Source: Methylobacterium sp. 17Sr1-1 (GTDB lineage: Bacteria > Pseudomonadota > Alphaproteobacteria > Rhizobiales > Beijerinckiaceae). From it: DNA of 64,000 nucleotides. Location of the stretch: NCBI RefSeq assembly GCF_003173775.1, contig NZ_CP029552.1:25001-89000 (forward strand), in the 5' to 3' direction. A model generated the notes under the pieces. The model saw only the letters and a list, made by a program, of their open reading frames with translations. It made no database searches and was not told where the DNA came from. Below, in pieces: positions 20,716 through 30,279 of this stretch (positions are counted from its first letter, which is position 1; each line of letters begins with the position of its first letter). A program made the position numbers and the translations under genes.

Positions 20716-22037
20716 GCGCAGGCGCGCTCTGCCGCGATTGCGGGGCGAGCCCGCCGGGCGACGCCCCGCGCTGCCGGGCCTGCGGCTCGCCGCGCCTGCT
20801 CGTCCATCCGGAGCGCGACGTCCTCGCCATCGCGCATGTCGATTGCGACGCGTTCTACGCCGCGGTCGAGAAGCGCGACGACCCCTCCCTGCGCGACCGG
20901 CCGCTGATCATCGGCGGCGGACGGCGCGGGGTGGTCTCGACCGCCTGCTACATCGCCCGCATCCGCGGCGTCCACTCGGCGATGCCGATGTTCCGCGCCC
21001 TCGAGGCCTGCCCGGACGCGGTGGTGCTGCGGCCCGACATGGAGAAATACGCCCGGGTCGGCCGGCAGGTGCGGGCGATGATGCAGGCGCTCACGCCGCT
21101 GGTCGAGCCGGTCTCGATCGACGAGGCCTTCCTCGACCTGTCGGGCACCGAGCGGCTGCACGGTGCCCCGCCCGCCGTGACGCTGGCGCGCTTCGCCCGC
21201 GCGGTGGAAGCGGAGATCGGCATCACCGTCTCGGTCGGCCTCGCGCCCAACAAGTTTCTGGCGAAGATCGCCTCGGACCTCGAGAAGCCGCGCGGCTTCT
21301 CGATCATCGGCCGGGCGGAAGCCGAGGCCTTCCTGGCACCGCGGCCGGTGCGGATCCTGCCCGGGATCGGCCAGGCCGCGGCCGAGCGGCTGGCGGCGCT
21401 CGGCATCCACCGCATCAGCGAGATCGGCCGGATCGCGCCGGAGCGGCTGCATGCGAGCCTCGGGCGCGACGCCGCCCGCCTCCTGGCGCTCGCCCGCGGC
21501 GAGGACCGGCGCGTGGTCCAGCCGCGGCGTGAGACCAAAAGCATCTCGGGCGAGACCACCTTCGCGGAGGATCTGCGCGCCTTCGAGGCCCTGCGGCCGG
21601 TGCTGTGGCGGCTGTGCGAGACGGTGGCGCGGCGCCTGAAGCGGGCGGAGCTCGCCGCCGGCAGCGTGACCCTGAAGCTGAAGGACCGGGATTTTCGTCT
21701 GCGCACCCGCACCCGCTCGGGACTGGCGCCGACGCAGGTCGCCGAGCGGCTGTTTCGCCCGGCCGAGGCGCTGTTGCGCGAATCCTGCGACGGCACCGCC
21801 TACCGGCTGATCGGGATCGGGGCCGGCGACCTCTGCGACGCGGCCCATGCCGACCGGGGCGACCTCGCCGACGTCTCGGCCGTGCGCGAGGCGAGCCGGG
21901 CGGCGGCGATCGACGCCCTGCGGGAGCGCTTCGGCGCGGCGGCGGTGCAGCGCGGACTCGGCTTCGCGCCACCGGCCGGAGATCCGCGCGGCAAGGCGCA
22001 TGGGAGCCAGGAGCCGCCGGAACGGAAGCCGCGCTGA
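20712..22037 (+). CDS. dinB: DNA polymerase IV (Y-family)
   Basis: 441 aa error-prone translesion polymerase. A zinc-ribbon-like extension (Cys 7, 10, 21, 24) precedes the palm, as in many Rhizobiales DinB2-like proteins. Catalytic motifs HVDCDAFYAAVE and VSIDEAFLD supply the metal-binding acidic residues; the thumb HhH motif (PVRILPGIG) and the little-finger domain follow. The start is GTG 20712, overlapping the upstream stop. No LexA box was identified, though I could not search systematically. Confidence 0.93.
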   Translation: MSAGALCRDCGASPPGDAPRCRACGSPRLLVHPERDVLAIAHVDCDAFYAAVEKRDDPSLRDRPLIIGGGRRGVVSTACYIARIRGVHSAMPMFRALEACPDAVVLRPDMEKYARVGRQVRAMMQALTPLVEPVSIDEAFLDLSGTERLHGAPPAVTLARFARAVEAEIGITVSVGLAPNKFLAKIASDLEKPRGFSIIGRAEAEAFLAPRPVRILPGIGQAAAERLAALGIHRISEIGRIAPERLHASLGRDAARLLALARGEDRRVVQPRRETKSISGETTFAEDLRAFEALRPVLWRLCETVARRLKRAELAAGSVTLKLKDRDFRLRTRTRSGLAPTQVAERLFRPAEALLRESCDGTAYRLIGIGAGDLCDAAHADRGDLADVSAVREASRAAAIDALRERFGAAAVQRGLGFAPPAGDPRGKAHGSQEPPERKPR

Positions 22038-22072
22038 CGGCCCCCGATCCGGTTGCCTTCCGTGGCGGCGTC

Positions 22073-22966
22073 CTACTTGCAGTCCTTGCTCTCCGGCATG
22101 AGGTCGATCCGCGACAGCTCGCCCTTGAGCGAGAACTCACCGTAATCGAGGCGCAGCGCGCCGCTGACGCCGTTCTCGTAGAGGTCGAAGGCGAGGACGT
22201 AGACCGGGGTCCGCTCCCCCTCCCCCGGCGAGAAGTAGCTCAGCGTCACCGGCCAGTGCGGCATCGACGCCATAGCGCCGTCGCGCAACGGCGCCTCGGC
22301 GGGCGCGGAGGCGGGCTTGGGCCCGGAGGGTTTGGGCCCGGAGGGTTTGGACGCGTCGGGTGCGCCGGAATCGGGTTTCGCCTCGGACTTGGCCGCGACG
22401 CGCTGCGGGCCGATCACCGCCAGGGTGTCGTAGACCTTGCGGCCGTCGTCCGAGCCGTCGAACACCTTGACGGCGACGGTGGATTGCCCGGCTCGGGCGG
22501 CCTCGATCAGCCGCTTCATGTGGGCGGCGGGAAACAGCACCTCGCCCGGCACCGCCATCTCGCCGCGCTTGGGCTGCTTGAGGGTGATGTCGAGACCCTT
22601 GTCGCCGCGCTCGGCATTGCCGTCGACCGGGGCGGCCGCCTTGCCGTTGAGGTCGGACTGGGTGCGGAAGCGGAAACTGCGCCCGTCGCCGGTCTCGAAG
22701 GTGGTGTTGCGCAGGTCGGAGGTGCGGGTCCCGCTCTCCGAACTCTCGAGCACCGTCACCTGCCGGTACTGGAGCGCGAAGCCCTTGCAGGCATCGCCGG
22801 TGAAATCGAACACGATCCGGCCGCGGGCGCTCTCGACCGCGCGGGTGCCGGAGCTGCCGGACAAGGACAGGTCGTAGACGGCGCGGTGGGGCGCGAGGTG
22901 CACGGCCTCGGCCGCCACCACGGGCGACGAGAGCGCGAGCAGGACGCACGCGAGGAGTGATCGCAT
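22073..22966 (-). CDS. eipB: EipB-like periplasmic envelope integrity protein (DUF1849)
   Basis: 297 aa. A signal peptide (MRSLLACVLLALSSPVVAA) is followed by the DUF1849 beta-spiral domain. Two conserved Cys, in GDACKGF and in the C-terminal SKDCK, would form the disulfide known in Brucella EipB. A central insert has repeated PSGPKPSGPKP. EipB proteins support cell envelope integrity in the periplasm. The start is ATG 22966 with GGAG at 7 bases; the frame remains open far upstream without homology. Confidence 0.88.
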   Translation of the reverse strand: MRSLLACVLLALSSPVVAAEAVHLAPHRAVYDLSLSGSSGTRAVESARGRIVFDFTGDACKGFALQYRQVTVLESSESGTRTSDLRNTTFETGDGRSFRFRTQSDLNGKAAAPVDGNAERGDKGLDITLKQPKRGEMAVPGEVLFPAAHMKRLIEAARAGQSTVAVKVFDGSDDGRKVYDTLAVIGPQRVAAKSEAKPDSGAPDASKPSGPKPSGPKPASAPAEAPLRDGAMASMPHWPVTLSYFSPGEGERTPVYVLAFDLYENGVSGALRLDYGEFSLKGELSRIDLMPESKDCK

Positions 22967-23083
22967 GAGGTCTCCCGGGGCGGCCGTCGGTGCTGGCGTC
23001 GGCCCTGTTGGTCCTCGCAAGATAGGTCCCGCCCCGGCCCCCGGCAACGTTCCGGGCGCCGGCGACCGCCGGCCAGCCGGCCC

Positions 23084-23189
23084 GGTGCGTGGCACCGCGG
23101 CCACGTTTGCCACGGAGGTGCGTGGCGCTGCGGCCACGCTTGCCGGAGAGGAGGGCGTGGCGCTCCGGCCACGCTTGCCGAAGACCGGA
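23084..23189. repeat. Three tandem imperfect repeats in the eipB-gcrA gap
   Basis: Three units of about 33-37 bases (23084-23116, 23117-23152, 23153-23189), each containing the core CGTGGC..GGCCACG, which folds to a small hairpin, followed by TTGCC. They lie in the 618-base divergent gap between eipB and gcrA. No other gene is visible there; both promoters must be in it. Confidence 0.75.
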
Positions 23190-23584
23190 GGGACACCCCC
23201 CGGCTGTCGGCGGCCGCAACGGCAGCGCAACCTGCGATCATGCGGCGCCCCAGTATGACACCCCCTCCGGGGTGATCCGACAAACCCTTGAAGGTGATAG
23301 ATAATTTATGGGAGCGATCCGGCGTGGCCTTGGCGCGCGTCAGACTGGCGGCGCAACCCGGCCGGGTCCGGACCGCCGGGCGGCCGCGGGGAAAAACCGT
23401 CTCGGCGGGGGGCGGACTCTTGCGCGGGTGTTAGGCCGTCCTGTAGGTTCACCCCCGTCGCCACCGCTCCGGGCGTGGCGGCGATCACCAGCAGGATCGG
23501 ACGGAGTCACCGCGCGGCCGAACGGCGTGCCGCTCGCGGCTGCGTGCCGATTCCATGGGTGATGTCGGGGGATTGGAGGCGGCG

Positions 23585-24097
23585 ATGATGGATTCGGGTC
23601 CGAGCTGGACGAAGGAACGCGTCGAGCTTCTCAAGCGGCTGTGGAGCGACGGCCGCAGCGCCAGCCAGATCGCCGCCGAGATCGGTGGCGTCTCCCGCAA
23701 CGCCGTCATCGGCAAGGTCCACCGCCTCGGCCTGGCCGGGCGCGTCGTGAAAGCCAACGGCACCGCGCCGGCCGGCGGCCGCCGTCCCCGGATCGAGGGT
23801 GAGTCCGCTGCCGGCGAGACCCCGTCAGTAGTGGCTCCCGCGCCGCCGGCACTCGCCCTGTATCAGACCGCATCCCCAGCCGACACCACCGCGCTGCCGG
23901 AGAGCGCCCGCGTCACCATCATGGAGCTGCGGGAATTCATGTGCCGCTGGCCGATGGGCGACCCGTCGACGCCCGATTTCCGCTTCTGCGGCGACCGCGC
24001 CATCACCGGCCTGCCCTACTGCACCCACCACAGCCGCATCGCCTACCAGCCCGCCGCCGAGCGCAAGCGCGACCGCAGGGTCGTCGGATTCCGCTGA
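23585..24097 (+). CDS. gcrA: GcrA cell cycle regulator
   Basis: 170 aa sigma70-associated transcription activator. The N-terminal helix-turn-helix SWTKERVELLKRLW with SASQIAAEIGGVSRNAVIGK recognises CcrM-methylated GANTC promoters. A linker of about 70 residues and the C-terminal sigma-interacting domain with CRWPMGDP, FRFCGD and YCTHH follow. The double ATG at 23585/23588 is preceded by GGAGG at 9 bases; the longer frame from 23555 has no such signal. It belongs to the CtrA-DnaA-GcrA-CcrM circuit. Confidence 0.94.
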   Translation: MMDSGPSWTKERVELLKRLWSDGRSASQIAAEIGGVSRNAVIGKVHRLGLAGRVVKANGTAPAGGRRPRIEGESAAGETPSVVAPAPPALALYQTASPADTTALPESARVTIMELREFMCRWPMGDPSTPDFRFCGDRAITGLPYCTHHSRIAYQPAAERKRDRRVVGFR

Positions 24098-24258
24098 AGG
24101 CCCGCACCCGGACGACCAATCCGGAGGCGGCGTCGCGCCCATCCCTTCCGATTGGTCGACCGTATCGCTCAAATCCTAACGAATCCTGTCCGGTGGCTCG
24201 CTCGAAGTGGAGTCGGCGCCGCCGCCCGGGAGCAGGCGACATCTCTGACACCCACCTC

Positions 24259-24294
24259 GTCATCCCGGGACCGCGCAGCGGAATCCGGGATGAC
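24259..24294. repeat. REP-type palindrome, family A copy 2 (inverted)
   Basis: GTCATCCCGG and CCGGGATGAC arms surround a centre that, read on the minus strand, matches the 7970 and 40342 copies. It lies between the convergent ends of gcrA and phoB and may serve as a terminator. Confidence 0.8.
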
Positions 24295-24359
24295 CTGGAG
24301 AGTGGAGTGACCGATGGCCGGGCCGTCCAGATGGTACCGCTTGTTCCGAAGGCTCGGCC

Positions 24360-25061
24360 TCACGGCTCCGGCGCGAACATCTCGTCGAACGAGTAGCCGG
24401 AGCCGCGCACGGTGCGGATCGGGTCGGCATCGCGGCCGCGGTTGATCGCCTTGCGCAGGCGGCCGATATGCACGTCGACCGTGCGCTCGTCGATGTAGAC
24501 GTCGTGGCCCCAGACGCCGTCGAGGAGCTGCTCGCGGGAGAAGACCCTGCCCGGGCTCTGCATCAGGAACTCGAGCAGCTTGAACTCGGTCGGGCCGAGA
24601 TGCAGCTCGCGGCCGTCGCGGCGGACGCGGTGGCTGACCCGGTCGAGCTCGATGTCGCCGGCCACCAGCAGGTCGGCGACGTGGGCGGGCTTGGAGCGGC
24701 GCAGCAGCGCGCGGACCCGCGCCAGGAGCTCCGGCACCGAGAACGGCTTGACGATGTAGTCGTCGGCGCCGGTGGCGAGCCCCCGCACCCGGTCGCCCTC
24801 CTCGCCCCGGGCGGTGAGCATGATCACCGGCAGCCGCTCGGTCTCGCGGCGGGCGCGGATGCGCCGGCAGAGCTCGATGCCGGAGAGGCCGGGCATCATC
24901 CAGTCGAGGAGGACGAGGTCGGGGATCTGCTCTCGCAGGCGGATATCCGCCTCGTCGCCCCGGGCGACGGCGTCGACCTCGAAGCCCTCGGCCTCGAGGT
25001 TGTAGCGCAGGAGGAGGGTCAGCGCCTCCTCGTCCTCGACGATCAGGATGCGGGTACTCAT
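24360..25061 (-). CDS. phoB: PhoB phosphate regulon response regulator
   Basis: 233 aa OmpR/PhoB-family activator. The receiver has phospho-acceptor Asp53 (LLDWMMPG), Thr (MLTARG) and Lys (IVKPFS). The C-terminal winged helix contains the recognition region DERTVDVHIGRLRKAI typical of PhoB. The start is ATG 25061; an in-frame GTG nine bases upstream is less likely. It is the last gene of pstSCAB-phoU-phoB and would bind the PHO box at 30153-30181. Confidence 0.94.
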   Translation of the reverse strand: MSTRILIVEDEEALTLLLRYNLEAEGFEVDAVARGDEADIRLREQIPDLVLLDWMMPGLSGIELCRRIRARRETERLPVIMLTARGEEGDRVRGLATGADDYIVKPFSVPELLARVRALLRRSKPAHVADLLVAGDIELDRVSHRVRRDGRELHLGPTEFKLLEFLMQSPGRVFSREQLLDGVWGHDVYIDERTVDVHIGRLRKAINRGRDADPIRTVRGSGYSFDEMFAPEP

Positions 25062-25130
25062 GCGGGGCACTTCGGGCGGGATCCGGAGGGGGACCCGCGC
25101 CGGGCGCGAAGCCCGGCGCGGGCCGACCCG

Positions 25131-25850
25131 TCAGGCCTCCGGTTGGGGATCGAGGGTGGCGAAGCTCGAACGGTCGTTCTTGGGACGATCGGTCGGCAGC
25201 GTCTCACCGGTGGCGAGGTAGTGGATCGTCTCGGCGATGTTGGTGGTGTGATCGCCGATGCGCTCGACGTTCTTGGCGCAGAACAGGAGGTGCGTGCAGA
25301 ACGTGATGTTGCGCGGATCCTCCATCATGTAGGTCAGGAGTTCGCGGAACAGCGAGGTGTAGAGCGCGTCGATGCCGCCGTCCCGGGCCCACACGTCGAG
25401 GGCGACGACGGTGTCCTGGGTGGCGTAGGCGTCGAGGACGTCCTTGAGCTGGCCCTGGACCAGCTCGTTCATGTGCTCCACGCCGACGACGATCTTCTGC
25501 AGCTGGACCTGGTCGGCGATGGCGACGACGCGCTTGGCGACGTTCTTGGCCAGGTCCCCGATGCGCTCGAGGTCGCCCGAGACGCGGATCGCCGAGATCG
25601 TCTCGCGCAGGTCGACCGCCATCGGCTGGCGCTTGGCGATGAGGAGGATGGCCTTCTCCTCGATCTCGCGCTGCAGGCCGTCGAGGCGCTGGTCGACGGC
25701 GATGACGCTCTGGGCGAGGGCGGTGTCGCGGCGCAGGAGCGCCTGGCCGGAATCGGCCACCATCTTCTCGGCGATGCCGCCCATCTCGGCGATGCTGCGC
25801 CGCAGGTTCTGCAACTCCTGATCGTAGGAGGTGACGATGTGGTTCGACAT
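25131..25850 (-). CDS. phoU: PhoU, phosphate signalling regulator
   Basis: 239 aa with two PhoU three-helix repeats, each with the metal-binding E/DxxxD-type motifs (GDLERIGDLAKN and KNVERIGDHTTN). It links the Pst transporter to PhoR and keeps the regulon off when phosphate is ample. It lies 80 bases after pstB and 69 bases before phoB, on the same strand. Confidence 0.95.
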   Translation of the reverse strand: MSNHIVTSYDQELQNLRRSIAEMGGIAEKMVADSGQALLRRDTALAQSVIAVDQRLDGLQREIEEKAILLIAKRQPMAVDLRETISAIRVSGDLERIGDLAKNVAKRVVAIADQVQLQKIVVGVEHMNELVQGQLKDVLDAYATQDTVVALDVWARDGGIDALYTSLFRELLTYMMEDPRNITFCTHLLFCAKNVERIGDHTTNIAETIHYLATGETLPTDRPKNDRSSFATLDPQPEA

Positions 25851-25930
25851 GAGGGCTGACTCCCCGCGATAGGGTGGAGCTTACGGTCAGCGCCGGCCCG
25901 GGCCGGGCCGGCGCAACGAGGCGTCGGGTC

Positions 25931-26743
25931 TCAGCCGAACCGGCCGGTGATGTAGTCCTGGGTCTGGCGCTTCGACGGGTTCATGAACAGCCGGTTGGTC
26001 GGCCCGAACTCGATCAGTTCGCCGAGATACATGAAGGCGGTGAACTGCGAGATGCGCGCCGCCTGCTGCATGTTGTGGGTGACGATGGCGATGGTGAACT
26101 CGCCCCGCAGCTGCTCGATCAGCTCCTCGATGCGGCCGGTCGAGATCGGGTCGAGGGCCGAGGTCGGCTCGTCGAACAGGATCACCTCCGGGCGCTGCGC
26201 CACCGTGCGGGCGATGCAGAGGCGCTGCTGCTGGCCGCCGGACAGGCCCATGCCGGACTGCTTGAGCTTGTCCTTCACCTCGTCCCACAGAGCGCCCTTG
26301 CGCAGGGCCTCCTCGACGCGGACGTCGAGATCGGCCTTGCCGAGGCGCTCGTAGAGCCGGATGCCGAACGCGATGTTGTCGTAGATCGACATCGGGAACG
26401 GGGTCGGCTTCTGGAACACCATGCCGACCCGGGCGCGCAGCTCGTTGAGGTCGATCGACGAGTCCAGGATGTTGCGGCCGTCGAGCAGGATCTGCCCCTC
26501 GGCGCGCTGCTCGGGGTAGAGGCTGTAGATCCGGTTGAAGGTGCGCAGCAGGGTGGACTTGCCGCAGCCCGACGGCCCGATCAGCGCCGTGACCTGGCGG
26601 TCGAGGAAGTTGAGGTTGATGTTCTTCAACCCCTTGAAGTCGCCGTAGTAGAAGTTGAGGTCCTTGACGGCGAGGCGGACCGGGGCGGACTCGTCGGCCG
26701 TGCTCTGGCCCACGACCGGCGCGGCGGTGGCGGTGGCGCTCAT
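25931..26743 (-). CDS. pstB: PstB, phosphate ABC transporter ATPase
   Basis: 270 aa ATPase. Walker [10 protein letters not shown], signature LSGGQQQR, Walker [14 protein letters not shown] and the switch His (IVTHNM) are all present. It powers high-affinity phosphate uptake with PstA and PstC. The N-terminal 30 residues are a poorly conserved Ala/Thr-rich extension. It follows pstA by 27 bases. Confidence 0.96.
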   Translation of the reverse strand: MSATATAAPVVGQSTADESAPVRLAVKDLNFYYGDFKGLKNINLNFLDRQVTALIGPSGCGKSTLLRTFNRIYSLYPEQRAEGQILLDGRNILDSSIDLNELRARVGMVFQKPTPFPMSIYDNIAFGIRLYERLGKADLDVRVEEALRKGALWDEVKDKLKQSGMGLSGGQQQRLCIARTVAQRPEVILFDEPTSALDPISTGRIEELIEQLRGEFTIAIVTHNMQQAARISQFTAFMYLGELIEFGPTNRLFMNPSKRQTQDYITGRFG

Positions 26744-26770
26744 CGGTGTGTCTCCGGGCAGGATGTGCGG

Positions 26771-27679
26771 TCAGCGCCCCTTCGGGCCGCTCAGGACGAG
26801 GCGGGCCACGATCGACAGGCCCAGGATGGTGACGGTGATGAGGAGCGCGCCGGCCCAGGCCAGCTGGCGCCAGTTCTCGTACGGAGACAGCGCGAACTGG
26901 TAGATCATCACCGGCAGGTTCGCGACGCCGCCCATCAGGTTCGGGCTGAACCAGGAATTGTTGTTGAGCGCGGTGAAGAGCAGCGGCGCGGTCTCGCCGG
27001 CGATGCGGGCGAGCGCGAGCAGCACGCCGGTGACGATGCCCGACTGCGCCGCCCGCCAGGTGACGCTGCGGATCACGATCGACATCGGCGCGCCGAGCGC
27101 CGCGCCGGCCTCGCGCAGGGTGCCGGGCACCAGGCGCAGCATGTCCTCGGTGGTGCGCACGATCACCGGCGTCGCGATGATGGCGAGCGCCACGCCGCCG
27201 GCCCAGCCCGAATAGCCGCCCATCGGCCGCACCATCAGGGTGTAGACGAACAGGCCGATCAGGATCGAGGGCGCCGAGAGCAGGATGTCGTTGAGGAAGC
27301 GGATCAGGTCGGCGAGCTTCGAGGTGCGGCCGTACTCGGCGAGGTAGGTCCCGGCGAGCACGCCGATCGGGGTCGCCACCACGATGCCGAGCGCCGTCAT
27401 GACGAGGCTGCCGAGGATCGCGTTGGCGATGCCGCCGCCCTCGGAGCCGGGGCCCGGGGTGACCTGGGTGAACAGGGCCGGCGTGAAGCCGCGCACGCCC
27501 TCGATGATGAGCATCAGGAGGATCGAGCCGAGCACCACCGCGCCGAGCGCCGTCGCGACGGTGCAGGACACGATCAGGATCTTGTCGGCGGAGCGCCGGC
27601 TGGCGCGGACCCGGCCCCATTCCTGGGGAGCGGGCCGTGCGGGGGCGGTGCCCTGGACCGCGGCGGGGGAGGCGTTCAT
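26771..27679 (-). CDS. pstA: PstA, phosphate ABC transporter permease
   Basis: 302 aa inner-membrane permease with about six transmembrane helices and the ABC permease EAA-like loop ([11 protein letters not shown]). It pairs with PstC to form the channel. The cytoplasmic N-terminus is Pro/Ala-rich. It begins 33 bases after pstC. Confidence 0.95.
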   Translation of the reverse strand: MNASPAAVQGTAPARPAPQEWGRVRASRRSADKILIVSCTVATALGAVVLGSILLMLIIEGVRGFTPALFTQVTPGPGSEGGGIANAILGSLVMTALGIVVATPIGVLAGTYLAEYGRTSKLADLIRFLNDILLSAPSILIGLFVYTLMVRPMGGYSGWAGGVALAIIATPVIVRTTEDMLRLVPGTLREAGAALGAPMSIVIRSVTWRAAQSGIVTGVLLALARIAGETAPLLFTALNNNSWFSPNLMGGVANLPVMIYQFALSPYENWRQLAWAGALLITVTILGLSIVARLVLSGPKGR

Positions 27680-27712
27680 CGGAAAGAAGCGTCCTTGGGC
27701 AGGGTCGGGGGA

Positions 27713-28687
27713 TCAGGCCACCTTCGCGCGGCGCACCAGCAGCCGGGCGATGATGAGGACGATGAAGGTGACGACGAACAGGATGCAGCCGAGCGCCATC
27801 AGCGAGTTGAGCTGCAGGCCGTCGGCCTCGTTGAACTCGTTGGCGATGCGCGAGGCGATGGTCGAGCCCGGATCGAAGATCGAGGCCGAGAGCCGGTTGG
27901 CGTTGCCGATCACGAAGGTGACCGCCATCGTCTCCCCGAGCGCGCGGCCGAGGCCCAGCATGATCGCCCCGATGATCGAGACCGAGGCCTGCGGGATCAG
28001 GACGTGGCGCACGACCTCCCAGGTGGTGCAGCCGATGCCGTAGGCGCTCTCGCGCAGGACGGTCGGGATCTGGTCGAGCATGTCGCGGGTGATCGAGGCC
28101 ACGAACGGCACGATCATGATCGCCAGGATGATGCCGGCGGTGAGCACGCCGACGCCGGACGGCACCTGGGCGTAGAACAGGGTGCCGACGATCGGCAGGC
28201 CCTCGACGAGGTTCGAGACCGGGATCTGCACGAAGCGCGCGAAGAGCGGGGCGAAGATGAACAGGCCCCACATGCCGTAGATGATGCTCGGCACGGCGGC
28301 GAGCAGCTCGATCGTCATCGCGACCGGGCGGCGGGCCCAGCCGGGGCAGAGCTGGGTCAGGTAGATCGCGATGCCGAGCGAGATCGGCACGCCGATCACC
28401 AGGGCGAGCAGCGCCGAGACGAGGGTGCCGATGATGGCGACGAGCGCGCCGTACTCCTCGCGCCCGACGTTCCAGGCGCTGGAGACGAGGAAGTGGGGCC
28501 CGAAGGCCTGGAAGGCGGGCCACCCGCCATAGGCGATCGAGGCGAGGATGCCGGCGAGGACCAGCAGCACCAGCAGCGCCGACGCGAAGGCGGCGCCGCG
28601 GAAGATGCGGTCGCCCACGGGGCTTGGGGGGCGGCGGGCGACTTCGGGCCTCGCCGCCACAGCGACGTTCTCAGACAACGCGACCAT
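27713..28687 (-). CDS. pstC: PstC, phosphate ABC transporter permease
   Basis: 324 aa permease with an N-terminal helix, about six core helices and the EAA-like loop (RESAYGIGCTTWEV). It resembles the PstC consensus throughout. It is separated from pstS by 242 bases that contain a GC-rich hairpin, which may lower pstCAB expression relative to pstS. Confidence 0.95.
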   Translation of the reverse strand: MVALSENVAVAARPEVARRPPSPVGDRIFRGAAFASALLVLLVLAGILASIAYGGWPAFQAFGPHFLVSSAWNVGREEYGALVAIIGTLVSALLALVIGVPISLGIAIYLTQLCPGWARRPVAMTIELLAAVPSIIYGMWGLFIFAPLFARFVQIPVSNLVEGLPIVGTLFYAQVPSGVGVLTAGIILAIMIVPFVASITRDMLDQIPTVLRESAYGIGCTTWEVVRHVLIPQASVSIIGAIMLGLGRALGETMAVTFVIGNANRLSASIFDPGSTIASRIANEFNEADGLQLNSLMALGCILFVVTFIVLIIARLLVRRAKVA

Positions 28688-28860
28688 CCGGGTTTCCCTT
28701 GGAGTGAGCGGCCTCTAGCGCGCTCGGCGGATCGAGGCGAGTCGGACGCGATCCGGCGGGCGGCGGGATCTCGGCTTTCCTCAAGCGCCGCGCGGGCCCG
28801 GACACGGGGCGGATGCGTGCGGCATCCCGGGCGGCCCCTTGTCTTTCGCCGGCGGAAAGC

Positions 28861-28890
28861 GGGAGGGCGGGACCGGGGCCCCGTCCTCCC
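28861..28890 (-). terminator. Hairpin between pstS and pstC (possible attenuator)
   Basis: GGGAGG-type arms with CGGG inner pairs fold about 30 bases, 40 bases past the pstS stop. There is no U-run, so a leaky mRNA-stabilising or attenuating structure is more likely than full termination. Confidence 0.45.
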
Positions 28891-28929
28891 GTCTGTCAGG
28901 TCGGATCGACCTTGATCACAGGCTCTGGA

Positions 28930-29970
28930 TTACATGCCGAGGACGGGCTTGCCGTCCTTGCCGACGATCGTCTTCCACTCGTCTTCGACCTGGCCGACGA
29001 CCTTGTCGGGCAGCGGCACGTAGTCGAGGTCGGAGGCCAGCTTGTCGCCGCTCTTGTAGGCCCAGCGGAAGAACTTCAGCACCTCGGCGGTGCGGGCCGC
29101 GTCGGCCGGGTTCTTGTGGACCAGGATGAAGGTCGCGGCGGTGATCGGCCACGCCTTGGCGCCGGCCTGGTTGGTCAGCGAGATGCCGAAGCCGGGAGCG
29201 GCCTTCCAGTCGGCATTGGCGGCGGCGGCCTGGAAGGCCTCGTCGCCCGGCATCGGGAACTGGCCGTCCTTGTTCTGGATCAGCGCGACCGGCAGGTTGT
29301 TCTGCTTGGCGTAGGCGTACTCGACGTAGCCGATGGCGTTCGGGACCTGCTTGACGACGGCCGTGACGCCCTCGTTGCCCTTGCCGCCCTGGCCGGCCGG
29401 CCAGCTGACCGTGGTCGAGGCGCCGAGCTCGGACTTCCAGGCCGGCGACACGTCCGACAGGTAGGTGGTGAAGATGTTGGTGGTGCCGGACGCGTCCGAC
29501 CGGTAGACCGCGGTGATCGGCGCGTCGGGGAGCTTCACGCCCTCGTTGAGCTTGGCGATCTTCGGGTCCGACCACTTCTTGATCTTGCCCTGGTAGATCT
29601 CGGCCAGGACCTCGCCGGTGAGCTTGACCTCGCCGGTCTTCACGCCCTGGATGTTCACCACCGGGACGACGCCGCCCATCACGGTCGGGAACTGGACCAG
29701 GCCGTCCTTGTCGAGGGTCGCGCCCTTCAGCGGCGCGTCGGTGGCGCCGAAATCGACGGTCTTGGCCTGGATCTGCTTGATGCCGCCGCCCGAGCCGATC
29801 GACTGGTAGTTCAGGCCGTTGCCGGTCTCCTTGCGGTAGGCCTCGGCCCACTTGGAATAGACCGGGAACGGGAAGGTGGCGCCGGCGCCGGTGATGTCGA
29901 GGGCGAGCGCCGAGGTGGCGATCTGGGCGGTCGCGAGCCCGATGGCGAGCGCGTAGGAGAAGGGCTTCAC
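28930..29970 (-). CDS. pstS: PstS, periplasmic phosphate-binding protein
   Basis: 346 aa exported binding protein. The signal peptide MKPFSYALAIGLATAQIATS ends before LDITGAGATFP, the family's mature N-terminus. Phosphate-contact motifs GATFPFP, GSGGGIKQ, FGATDAP and RSDASGTT are all present. The start is GTG 29970 with GGAG about 9 bases upstream. It is the first gene of the pst operon, about 180 bases downstream of the PHO box. Confidence 0.95.
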   Translation of the reverse strand: MKPFSYALAIGLATAQIATSALALDITGAGATFPFPVYSKWAEAYRKETGNGLNYQSIGSGGGIKQIQAKTVDFGATDAPLKGATLDKDGLVQFPTVMGGVVPVVNIQGVKTGEVKLTGEVLAEIYQGKIKKWSDPKIAKLNEGVKLPDAPITAVYRSDASGTTNIFTTYLSDVSPAWKSELGASTTVSWPAGQGGKGNEGVTAVVKQVPNAIGYVEYAYAKQNNLPVALIQNKDGQFPMPGDEAFQAAAANADWKAAPGFGISLTNQAGAKAWPITAATFILVHKNPADAARTAEVLKFFRWAYKSGDKLASDLDYVPLPDKVVGQVEDEWKTIVGKDGKPVLGM

Positions 29971-30152
29971 TGGTATCTCTCCGTGTTCGGATCGGTCCGG
30001 CACGATGCGGGCGTGCTGTCGCTGGCCCGCACCCTGCGCGTCGACGGCCGGTGAGGACGCGACCGGCTTCCCTGGTGCGCCGGATCGTGTCCCGATCGTT
30101 GCCGGGGCGTCCGCCGCGGCGCGAGGGATAAGCCCGGTGCGACGCCGGCCCT

Positions 30153-30181
30153 ATGACGGTTGCATGACGCTGAGATGACAG
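30153..30181 (-). promoter_or_regulatory. PHO box (three half-sites) upstream of pstS
   Basis: Read on the minus strand: CTGTCAT, 4 bases, GCGTCAT, 4 bases, CCGTCAT, an exact 11-base period. This matches the PhoB consensus (CTGTCAT with 4-base spacers), with a third half-site. It lies 183 bases upstream of the pstS start and between pstS and a divergent small gene, so it could serve both. Confidence 0.88.
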
Positions 30182-30279
30182 ACGCGGGCCGGATGCGACG
30201 GTCCGGCCCTCTCATGCGTTGGGAGGGCAATGCGTGCAGGCCCGCGCGGGCCGCGATCACACCGACAGGACGAACCGTC

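Noticed and set aside
23084..23189. Tandem repeats considered as a CRISPR array
   Set aside because: Units are contiguous and diverged with no unique spacers, and no cas genes are near.
25874..28915. A 1013-codon plus-strand frame opposite pstB, pstA and pstC
   Set aside because: Antisense to three recognised Pst genes; His/Asp/Arg-rich low-complexity translation.
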